Positions 10,414-22,400 of a stretch of 64,000 nucleotides of DNA are shown one piece after another. The position numbers and the translations under genes are program-made. Under the pieces are notes generated by a model. It was not told the origin of the DNA. It worked only from the letters and a program-made list of their open reading frames with translations, and searched no databases. Source of the stretch: Owenia fusiformis (lineage: Eukaryota > Annelida > Polychaeta > Sabellida > Oweniidae); assembly GCA_903813345.2 (NCBI GenBank), contig CAIIXF020000007.1:4037730-4101729 (forward strand), given 5' to 3'. Every line of letters begins with the position of its first letter. Position 1 is the first letter of the stretch.

Positions 10414-13400
10414 GCATGTAGTGTTCGGCAATGAGACTTGCTCACATCTTGTAGTATGTACCACACAGACTAAAATGTCTGTCTGCAATATGCTGTCCTT
10501 TTCTTGTGAGTACTACATCTGATTGGTGGTAATGTTTTGAAATGCAAAATAAAGAGGATAAGAATCAAGAGAGGAAGTTGTGAGATTCTTGTTAATGTCA
10601 AAAACTCCAAGCTGTATACAAAAATGTCAGAAAATCGCAAGATACTTCATTCAAAGAGAGATTTTTTGGAGTCTGGGTTTTATTTGCATAATAAATTGAT
10701 TTAAAAGATGATACATTACTTCTTTGGGGCCTCCTTGGCTGAAAACATCATTGATCTCTTCTAGAGAGAAAAATCAAAGACTTTTACAATATGTACTTTT
10801 TGTTTCAGTAATATTACTGGATGAGCGTGGTGTAAAAGTGGTTTTGAAAAATAGCAAATTTCTCTTTATGTAGGTAATTTGTGGTTTATGATTCTACATT
10901 GATTCTGAAAATACTGGTGTCTAGTTTTTCAGCGTTTTGGAAATATTCAGATTTATACCCCCCTTGTTTGATTTTGAGGGGGGTACTAGGAAGGCCATGT
11001 AAAATTCCTAGAATTTACAACCAATCATTTTGATATTTACAGGTAATCGTGTACTTATCATGTCCTACAAAAGTAATAAGTTTCATCAAAGTTAGTCAAC
11101 TGGTTGCTATGGAAACGGAGATCATATGTCAAAAAGTACACAATTTCGTCAAAATGTAAGACACCCCATGAGACAAAACACATATTTTTTAATGAAATTG
11201 GAAAGAAACACCATAAAAACATTTTAGAAAACTTATTCAGAGTATGTTTGATAATATTAAATCAAGTGCTGTTTTATCCTATCCACACAGTGAAATCTAA
11301 AAAGTACACATTTTCGTCAAAATGTAAGATACCCCATGAGACAAAACACATATTATTTTCATGAAATTGGAAGGAATCACCATGAAACCATTTTAGAAAA
11401 CTTATTCAAAGTATATTTGATAATATTAAATCAACTGCTGTTTTATCTTATCCACACAGTGAAATCTATTGCTCATGATTATATGGCAATGCAAATTAAT
11501 TTAGAAAGGGGACGTGGCACTTTTCCAAAGAATTCTTAACTTGTGTCCAAATTTTTGAAGAAAATAAATAACCAATTGTCCTGTTATTTACAGATATTAT
11601 TCACATCATTATGTTTGACTATCATGGAAAGTTTCATCAGTGTTGGTTTACTGGTTACTATACTATGCAGATTTATACCCCTTGGTATGATTTTTAATGG
11701 GGGTACAATGAAAGCCATCTATAATTCCTAGAATATACAGCCAATCATCTTGATATTTACAGGTAATCGTCTACATATCATGTCTTACAACCATGACAAT
11801 TTTCATCAATGTGTATCAATTGGTTGCTATGGAAACATAAATCATTTTTTCAAAAGGTACTATGAAAGCCATATATAATTCCTAGAATATCTAACCAATC
11901 ATCTTGTTATTGGCAGGTAGTTATCTACTCACCATGTTCTTCCACTATGACAAAGTTCATAAATGCGGGGCAAATGGTTGCTATGGTAACAGAAATCATT
12001 TGTTAAAAAGTACACATTAGGGCGTACTATGAAAGCCATTTATAATTCCTTAAATATCAAAACAATCATTATGATATTTCCAGACAATCTACTACTTATC
12101 ATGTCCTACCATGATGACAAGTTTCATCAATGTGGGTCAAATGTGGGTAGAAATCTATTTGTTAAAAAAAGTACACATTTCGTAAAATTTTAAGACACAC
12201 CCTAAGACATTGAAAATCTTCATCAAATTGGGAGGAATTAGCATGAAAACATTTTTAAAAACCTATTTTGAGTATGTCTGATAATATTTAATCAATGGAT
12301 ATTTCATCTGGGCCATTTGATATATTGTATTTGCTTATGATAATAAAACTATGCAGAATGCGGCTGTCACATTATGCGTAGGGACATAGTTAATTATGAG
12401 CTGATCTCACTTAGTCATCTTTTATATCATTTGCATCAAAATCCTCATTCATAGATCTTTCAACGTCTACTTCTGTCAAAGCATCCGTTGCAATCTTTAT
12501 GTGACTATATGTCTTTGAGATCATCAGGTGGAATGGGTTGGTCTGGCCAATTTGGCTCTATTTTGCCATCAACAAGTTACCACGTCACTTGTAATAAACA
12601 AACTAAGAGATATATACAACTATTACACCCAATTAAAAATACTGGAAATGCTTCTTAATGAATTTTAAAAACAATGAACAGTTGAAAAAAACCATCAGAC
12701 ATAAAAAAGTTGAGAACAACAGCATGTATTACTCTGAGTGTGAAACATGTCCATTGTGTTACGCGGTATATGGCATACATTTATGGTTGCGCGGTATTTG
12801 TGATACGGGTGAATATGCCATACTCACCTGCAGTATATGGCATATACCGCAGGTGATTATGCGATATTCCGCAGTGAATATGCGATACATTGATTTCAGT
12901 GAATACCCGATACTCACTTGCGGAATATGTCATACTCACTTGCGGAATATGCCATACACCACAGGTGAATATGACATATACTGCAGGTGAAAACGTGATA
13001 CAGAAAGCCTTGATTTGATTGGTTGCGAGAATCGACTCTAAATGTAAAACTACGCTGGATTACCAATATAGTTAGTGTGTCGAGTACTAATATATGAATC
13101 CTGGATTGATTAAGTTTATTACGCGAGATTGGTGACTGATATTTCTGCTAAGTTAATATATTCGATACACAGTACTGTTGATTCAGTAATCACCCAATAA
13201 TAATTTATAACGTTTTACTTGTTCGTTCAATCTATGCAATTGACAATTGCGCACTTCCATATCACGTTCTCATTGGTTAGTGTATATGCCATATACCACA
13301 GGTGAATCTGTCATACACCACAAGTGAATATGCCATATTCGTTGTGGAATATGACATATTTTTGTATCGTGTTTACCGCGTAACACGTTGATGACCAGTG

Positions 13401-16400
13401 ATGGCAATAAAGCGTCCACTGTTGTGATTGATGAGATGTGATAAGTTTTATGAAATGTTTCCATGCTTATTTCTCCCAAAATGATGAACATATTATGTGC
13501 TTAATGTCAAAGGTTACATGAGTCTTAAATTTTTACGAAAATGTGTACTCTTTGAACAAATGATTTCTGTTACCATAGCAACCAAATTACCAACATTGAG
13601 GCACTTGTTATACTGGTAGGACATGTAAACGGATGATTACCCGTAAATATCAAGATGATTGATTGAATATTCTAGGAATTATACATGGTTTCATAGTACC
13701 CCTTAATGTGCACTTTTTAACAAATTATTTCTGTTACCAGAGCAACCAATTGACCAACATTGATGGCACTTGTCATACTGGTAGGACATGATAAGCAGAT
13801 GATTACCTGTAAATATCAAGATGATTGATTAAATATTCTGGGAATTATACATAGTACCCCCATGATGTGCAATTTTTAAGAAATGATTTCTGTTACCATA
13901 GCAACCAATTGACCAACATTGATGGCACTTGTCATACTGGTAAGACATGATAAGCAGATGATTACCCATAAATATCAAGATGATTAATTGAATATTCCAG
14001 GAATTATACATAGTATCTCCTTAATGTGTATTTTTTAATAAATTATTTCTGTTACCATAGCTACCAAGTGTTAAACATTAATGAAACTTGTCATAGTGGT
14101 AGTGCATTATAAGTAGATGATTACCTGTAAATATCAAGATGAATGGCTGTATATTCTAGGAATTATAGATGGCTTTCATTGTACCCCCCTTAAAATCATA
14201 CCAATGGGGTATAAATCTGTTTACCATAGTAACCAGTTATCCAACACTGATGAATTTTTCCATGCTAGTCAAACATAATGATGTGAATAATATCTGTTAA
14301 TTTCAGGACAAATGGTTATTTATTTTCTTCAAAAAGTTGAACACAAATAAAGAATTCTTTGGAAAAGTGCCACATCCCCTTTCTAAATTTACTTGCATTG
14401 CCATATAATCATCAGCAATAGATTCCACTGTGTGGATAAGATAAAACAGCAGTTGATTTAATATTATCAAATATACTTTGAATAAGTTTTCTAAAATGGT
14501 TTCATGGTGATTCCTTCCAATTTCATGAAAATAATATGTGTTTTGTCTCATGGGGTATCTTACATTTTGACGAAAATGTGTACTTTTTAACATATGATCT
14601 CCATTTCCATAGTAACCAGTTGATCAACTTTAATGAAACTTGTTATAATGGTAGGACATGATAAGCACATGATTACCTGGAAAAATCAAGATGATTGGCT
14701 CTATATTCTAGGAATGATATATGGCTTTCCAAGTACCCCCCTTAAAATTACACCAGGGGGGTATAAATCTGAATATTTCCAAAACGCTGAAAAACTAGAC
14801 ACCAATGATTTCAGAATCAATGTATAACTAGAAGATTGCAAGCAATCTTACGGAGGCCCTGTAGGCTTTTTTGAACATTTAAAGGTCAGCCAAAGGTCAA
14901 ATCTTAAATACAATGACATATATGAACTCCAGGCATCTTGTAGATGATTTTAAAAAAAAAGTTTGGTCAATTTGAAGCAATGTGAAATTTGACCTTGAAA
15001 AATTTCAACATTAGACCTTTTTCAGTTTTTGAGGTCCAATATCTCAAAACTGGTGCAGAATTTTAATAGATAATCAATTGTTATTATGTGTAAAACCTTT
15101 AGAGGAATATATATCCTGACTTTAATTCAAAAATATTGATTTGTAGTCACAAACTTTGAGAAACTTAGAAAACACAGTTTGTGATCTTGTTTGATGACCT
15201 TGACCTTTGACCTTACAGGTTTTACTTTTTTAGACCTCAGTATATCTTTTCTGATTGAAGAAACCTAAATTTGAATCCAGAAAATCAATTTGAAAAATTA
15301 ACTTTTTTGACCTTTCGAAGGTCACTGAAGGTCAACTAAAGGTCATAGTTCAAAACTAAGGTCAGATTTGAGTTCCTGAGATCTTGTAGATGCTTTTTAA
15401 AAAAAAGTTTGGTCAATTTAGAGCAAGTTGAAATTTGACCTTGAAAACATTTGAAATTTGACCTTTTTTCAGTTTTTGAGTTCTAATATCTCAAAACTGG
15501 AGCAAAAATTTAATAAATAGTCAATTGCTAATATGTGTAGAACCTTTAGAGGAATATATATTTTGACTTTCAGTAAAAAAAATTGATTTGTAGTCTCCAA
15601 TTTTGAGAAACTTAGAAAACACAGTTTGTGATTTCGTTTGATGACCTTGACCTTTGACCTTGCAAATTTTACCTTTTTAGACCTCAGAAGATCTTTTGTG
15701 AATAAATATACCTAAATTTGAATCCAGAAAATCAATTTGAAAAATCAACTTTTTTGACCTTTCGGAGGTCACTGAAGGTCAACCAAAGGTCAAAGGTCAA
15801 AAGTAAGGTCAGATTTGGAATCCTGAGAACTTGTAGATGAGTTTTAAAAAAAAATTTGGTCAATTTGAAGCAAGTTGAAAAAAGACCTTTTTTGACCTTT
15901 TTTTGACCTTCAATATCTCAAAATCTAGGCAAAATTTCTCTAGACGGCAAAAGGCTAAGACTAATAGAATACTACTATCTATCTGTGTGCAAAAATTCAG
16001 CCAAAAATATTTAAGTGTAGTGTCAGGATTTGAGAAACTTGAAAAAAACTTAGATTTGACCTAGATTTTGACCTTTGACCTTGACCTAGATAAAAATTCC
16101 TTTCCCGCCAAGTTCAGCCTAGGTCCCTAGTAGGACTATGTAGTACCTAGTTGAAAGGTAGTTGGAAGTAGGAGAAAAAGAGGGAGGAAGAATAAATAAT
16201 AACTAGAGATCTAACGATCTAAGATTGCAAGCAATCTTACGGAGGCCCTATATTCGTTTCTGAACATTCAAAGGCCAGCCAAAGGTCAAATCTCTAATAC
16301 AAAGTCATATATGAACTCCAGACAACTTGTAGATGATTTTTAAAAAAGGTTTGGTCAGATTAATGCACGTTGAAATTTGACCTTGAAAAATTCTGAAATT

Positions 16401-19400
16401 TGACCTTTTTTCAGTTTTTGAGCTATAATATCTCAAAACTGGAGCCAAATTTTAATAGATAATCAATTGCTAATATGTGTATAACCTTTAGTAGAGGAAT
16501 ATATATTCTGACTTTCATTTAAAAATATTGATTTGTAGTCTCCAATTTTGAGAAACTTAGAAAACACAGTTTGTGATTTCGTTTGATGACCTTGACCTTT
16601 GACCTTGCAAATTTTACTTTTTTAGACCTCAGAAGGTCCTTTGTGAATAAATATACCTAAATTTGAATCCAGAAAATTGATTTGAAAAATCAACTTTTTT
16701 GACCTTTCGGAGGTCACTGAAGGTCAACCAAAGGTCAAAGGTCAAAGGTAAGGTTAGATTTGGAATCTTGAGAACTTGCAGATGAGTTTTAAATAAAAAA
16801 TTGGTCAATTTGAAGCAAGTTGAAATTTAGTCTTGAAAAGTTTCGAAATTTGACCTTTTTTCAGTTTTTGAGTTCCAATATCTCAAAACTGGTACACAAT
16901 TTTAATAAATAGCCAATTGCTAATATGTGTAGAACCTATAGAGAAATATATATCCTGACTTTCATGAAAAAATATTGATTTGTAGTCTCCAATTTTGAGA
17001 AACTTAGAAAACACAGTTTGTGATTTAGTTTGATGACCTTGACCTTTGACCTTGCAAATTTTACTTTTTTAGACCTCAGTATATCTTTTCTGATTAAATT
17101 AACCTAAATTTGAATCCAGAAAATCAATTTGAAAAATCAATTTTTTTGACCTTTAGAAGGTCACTGAAGGTCAAATAAAGGTCATAGGTCAAAATTAAGG
17201 TCAGATTTGAGTTCCTGAGATCTTGTAGATGCTTTTTAAAAAAAAGTTTGGTCAATTTAGAGCAAGTTGAAATTTGACCTTGAAAAATTTCGAAATTTGA
17301 CCTTTTTACTGTTTTTGAGTTCTAATATCTCAAAACTGAAGCAAAATTTTAATAAATAGTCAATTGCTAATATGTGTAGAACCTTTAGAGGAATATATAT
17401 TCTGACTTTCAGTAAAAAAAATTGATTTGTAGTCTCCAATTTTGAGAAACTTAGAAAACATAGTTTGTGATTTCGTTTGATGACCTTGACCTTTGACCTT
17501 GCAAATTTTACTTTTTTAGACCTCAGAAGGTCTTTTGTGAATAAATATACCTAAATTTGAATCCAGAAAATCAATTTGAAAAATCAACTTTTTTGACCTT
17601 TCGGAGGTCACTGAAGGTCAACCAAAGGTCACAGGTCAAAAGTAAGGTCAGATTTGGAATCCTGAGAACTTGTAGATGAGTTTTAAAAAAAAAATTGGTC
17701 AATTTGAAGCAAGTTGAAAAAAGACCTTTTTTGACCTTTTTTTGACCTTCAATATCTCAAAATCTAGGCAAAATTTCTCCAGACGGCAAAAGGCTAAGAC
17801 TAATAGAATACTAATATCTATCTGTATGCAAAAATTCAGCCAAAAATATTGAAGTGTAGTGTCAGGATTTGAGAAACTTGAAAAAAACTTAGATTTGACC
17901 TAGATTTTGACCTTTGACCTTGACCTAGATAAAAATTCCTTTCCCCCCAAGTTCAGCCAAGGTCCCTAGTAGGTGCATATAGTAGATAGTTGAAAGGTAG
18001 TTGGAAGTAGGAGAAAAAGGTTTAGGAAGAATAAATAAATAAAGAATAATAATAACTAGATTTGTGAAATTGAACAAGTTCAATTTAAGACTCCAGATTT
18101 ATTTTACCTAGATAGATCAGTAAAGAGCTGAGTAATTAACTGAGTAATTAGCTGAGTAAGTACCTTAGTAGTAGTTGAGTAAGTAGCTGAGTAAGTAACT
18201 GGGTAAAAAGCTGAGTAGGTAGCTGAGTAAGTATCTGAGTAAGTACCTGAGTTAGTAGCTGAGTAAGTTGCTAAGTAAGTAATAACTAATTAAGTAGTTG
18301 AGTAAGTAGTCAAATAAGTAGCTGTGTAGGTAGAGAGGTAAAGTAGGGTATGCAGGAATTTTTGAAAGTATATTTGATCAATCTGCATCGTGAATACTGG
18401 CAAGTGCGAATTTCAAACTTCAAAATGGCGTAGAATCTAAACCGGGGGTCGGATTGCAATTTTGATTTCAGATCCGGATTCCGGGTGTCTACAAAACTAA
18501 GACCTAAGACCTACAAAACTAAGACCCCCCACGTAATAAAACTAAGACCCTGTTATAAAACTAAGACCCCCCACGTTATAAGACTAAGACCCTGTTATAA
18601 AACTAAGACCCCCCATGTAATAAAACTAAGACCCTGTTATAAAACTAAGACCCCCACGTTATAAAACTAAGACCCTGTTATAAAACTAAGACCGCCCACG
18701 TAATAAAACTAAGACCCTCCCCACGTTATAAAACTAAGACCCTGTTATAAAACTAAGACCCCCCACTTTATAAAACTAAGACCCTGTTATAAAACTAAGA
18801 CCCCCCACGTTATAAAACTAAGACCCTGTTATAAAACTAAGACCCCCCACGTAATAAAACTAAGACCCTGTTATAAAACTAAGACCCCCCACGTTATAAA
18901 ACTAAGACCCTGTTATAAAACTAAGACCCCCACGTTATAAAACTAAGACCCTGTTATAAAACTAAGACCCCCAACGTAATAAAACTAAGACCCTGTTATA
19001 AAACTAAGACCCCCCACGTTATAAAACTAAGACCCTGTTATAAAACTAAGACCCCCACGTTATAAAACTAAGACCCTGTTATAAAACTAAGACCCCCCCA
19101 CGTAATAAAACTAAGACCCTGTTATAAAACTAAGACCCCCCAAGTTATAAAACTAAGACCCTGTTATAAAACTAAGACCCCCCCACGTAATAAAACTAAG
19201 ACCCTGTTATAAAACTAAGACCCCCCACGTTATAAAACTAAGACCCTGTTATAAAACTAAGACCCCCACGTAATAAAACTAAGACCCTGTTATAAAACTA
19301 AGACCCCTCACGTTATAAAACTAAGACCCTGTTATAAAACTAAGACCCCCCACGTAATAAAACTAAGACCCTATTATAAAACTAAGACCCCCCACGTTAT

Positions 19401-22400
19401 AAAACTAAGACCCTGTTATAAAACTAAGACCCCCCATGTAATAAAACTAAGACCCCCCACGTTATAAAACTAAGACCCTGTTATAAAACTAAGACCATCC
19501 ACGTAATAAAACTAAGACCCTCCACGTAATAAAACTAAGACCCTGTTATAAAACTAAGACCCCCACGTTATAAAACTAAGACCCCCCACGTTATAAAACT
19601 AAGACCCTGTTATAAAACTAAGACCCCCACGTTATAAAACTAAGACCCTGTTATAAAACTAAGACCCCCCACGTAATAAAACTAAGACCCTGTTATAAAA
19701 CTAAGACCCCCCACGTTATAAAACTAAGACCCTGTTATAAAACTAAGACCCCCCCAAGTAATAAAACTAAGACCCTGTTATAAAACTAAGACCCCCCACG
19801 TTATAAAACTAAGACCCTGTTATAAAACTAAGACCCCCCACGTAATAAAACTAAGACCCTGTTATAAAACTAAGACCCCCACGTTATAAAACTAAGACAC
19901 TGTTACAAAACTAAGACCCCCACGTAATAAAACTAAGACACTGTTACAAAACTAAGACCCCCACGTAATAAAACTAAGACCCTGTTATAAAACTAAGACC
20001 CCCCAGAATATTTTGAATTTTTCAGAAAATGTGTCCAATAAATTGCTCTAAATGATAGGAGCTTTGAAATTTTGATTAGATTTCTAGAAATAGTCTAGAG
20101 AAAAAATGAAAAAAAATGAAAAAAATGATTTGAAAAGAGGTCTCTTTTCCTTTTTCTGACCACAATTTTTGTTTCAGACAATTTTTCTTATTTTCAAAGC
20201 TCCTATCATTTGAAGCAATATATTGGGCACATTTTCTGAAAAAATCAAAATATTATGTTCAGTGACCTTACCGATACCCTTACTTTTAACTTTTTTCAGT
20301 CACATTTTCAGAGGGCTGAAAAACCATTTCAGCATGGTTAGGGTCATTTTGACATGACCATTGTGATCCTGGTCATGTAAATGATAAATGGGAGTAGTAA
20401 AAATGACTGAAGATCAAAGCAGAACTCTGCTATCTTAGTTCAAAAAATCTAAAATCACATGGTTTTTTCATTTCCTGTTTGGTGTAAATTTCGAATAACT
20501 TCTCCAAGACCTTAAGCTTATCTTTATATCTATATCTATAAGACTATCTTTTGTAGAATCTGTATGTTACTGGGGAACACATGTGCCAGAGGCAAGACTA
20601 CCTCGCGAGCAGAGCAAGGCACGATGATTGATTCTTAGTTTTATAACAGGGTCTTAGTTTTATAACAGGGTCTTAGTTTTACAACGTGGGGGGTCTTAGT
20701 TTTATAACAGGGTCTTAGTTTTATAACGTGTGGGGTCTTAGTTTTATAACAGGGTCTTAGTTTTATTACGTGGGGGGTCTTAGTTTTATAACAGGGTCTT
20801 AGTTTTATAACGTGGGGGTCTTAGTTTTATAACAGGGTCTTAGTTTTATTACGTGGAGGGTCTTAGTTTTATAACAGGGTCTTAGTTTTATTACGTGGGG
20901 GGTCTTAGTTTTATAACAGGGTCTTATTTTTATTACGTGGGGGGTCTTAGTTTTATAACAGGGTCTTAGTTTTATAACGTGGGGGGTCTTGGTTTTATAA
21001 CAGGGTCTTAGTTTTATTACGTGGAGGGTCTTAGTTTTATTACGTGGAGGGTCTTAGTTTTATAACGTGGGGGGTCTTAGTTTTATAACAGGGTCTTAGT
21101 TTTATTACGTGGGGGGTCTTAGTTTTATAACAGGGTCTTAGTTTTATAACGTGGGGGGTCTTAGTTTAATAACAGGGTCTTAGTTTTATTACCTGGGGGG
21201 TCTTAGTTTTATAACAGGGTCTTAGTTTTATAACGTGAGGGGTCTTAGTTTTATAACAGGGTCTTAGTTTTATTACGTGGGGGGTCCTAGTTTTATAACA
21301 GGGTCTTAGTTTTATTACGTGGAGGGTCTTAGTTTTATAACAGGGTCTTAGTTTTATTACGTGGGGGGTCTTAGTTTTATATTTGAGGTCCCCTTCTTCT
21401 ATGGGCTTTCATTATGTTTAGCTGTACTCATTCTATATCTCGTATTTTTATACTTCAAAAAATTATTCGGTCCCATTGATTTAACATGGGGCACCAAATT
21501 TAGCGATTTTTGAGATTTCAAAACGCCATAACTTCAGAACAAGTAGTCGGATCGAAAATTGGTTTGCAGATCTAGATTTCTGAGAAAATTCTACCCTTAA
21601 TTCACAACTCATATGTTAAATTTGGAAAACTTTTAACTTTGGCCTACATTTCGGACACCATATCTCAAAAGTGGGTCAAAATACTTTCTGACGGCAAAAC
21701 GCTAACTCTATTAGCATACTCTTTGCTACCTGTATACAAAATTTTAAAGCAAATCATTTAAATATAGTGTCAGAATCGCAAAAATAAGGGAAAACTATAA
21801 ATTTGACCTAGATTTTGACCTAGGCATTTTGGTGTCCAAATTTTGGAGCTAAGTAGCCTTCGAGGTCCCCTTCTTTAATAGGCTTTCATTATATTAAGCT
21901 GTACTCAGTCTATATCTCGTATTTTACACTTCAAAAAAATCTTTTTTCCCATTGACATAACATGGGGCAGCAAATTTAGCGATTTTTGAGCTTTCAAAAC
22001 ACCATAACTTCCGAACAGGAGGTCGAATCAAAATTTGATTTGCAGATTCGGATTCCTGATAAAATTCTACCCCTTATTCATAACTCATACGTTACATTTG
22101 AAGATTTTTTTATTTTGACCTACTTTTGGGATACCATATCTCAAAAGTGGGTCAAAATACTTTTTGACGGCAAAAGGCTAACACTATTAGCACACTCTTG
22201 GCTACATGTATACATAATTTCGAAGAATATAATTAAAGTGTAGTGTCAGAATCGCAAAAATAAGGAAAAGCTTTGAATTTGACCTAGATTTTGACCTAGG
22301 CATTTTGTTGTCCAAATTTTCAAAATTAGAAGGTTTTGAGGTCCCCTTCTTTTATGGGCTTCCATTATGTTTAGCTGTACTTAGTCTATATCTTGGATTT

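Larger units (their letters stand above)
10887..14826. repeat. 3.9-kb imperfect palindrome, arms ~1.39 kb
   Basis: The left arm 10887-12275 is mirrored by the right arm 13435-14826; the outermost phrase GTGTCTAGTTTTTCAGCG (about 10918) returns inverted near 14796. Each arm contains several diverged copies of a unit with ATTCCTAGAATATAC, ATCTTGATATTTACAGG and GGTTGCTATGG, plus two copies of AAATGTAAGACACCCCATG-type sequence (about 11152 and 11327 in the left arm). The loop of about 1.16 kb holds another element and a decayed reading frame. Confidence 0.82.

Noticed and set aside
12658-12990. 110-codon open frame
   Set aside because: It reads through the hairpin-rich start of an inverted-repeat element. 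Codon content follows the GTGAATATGCCATA motif.
18491-20005. CRISPR-like regular repeat array
   Set aside because: Both alternating units are repeats, no unique spacers exist, the context is eukaryotic and no cas genes are present.
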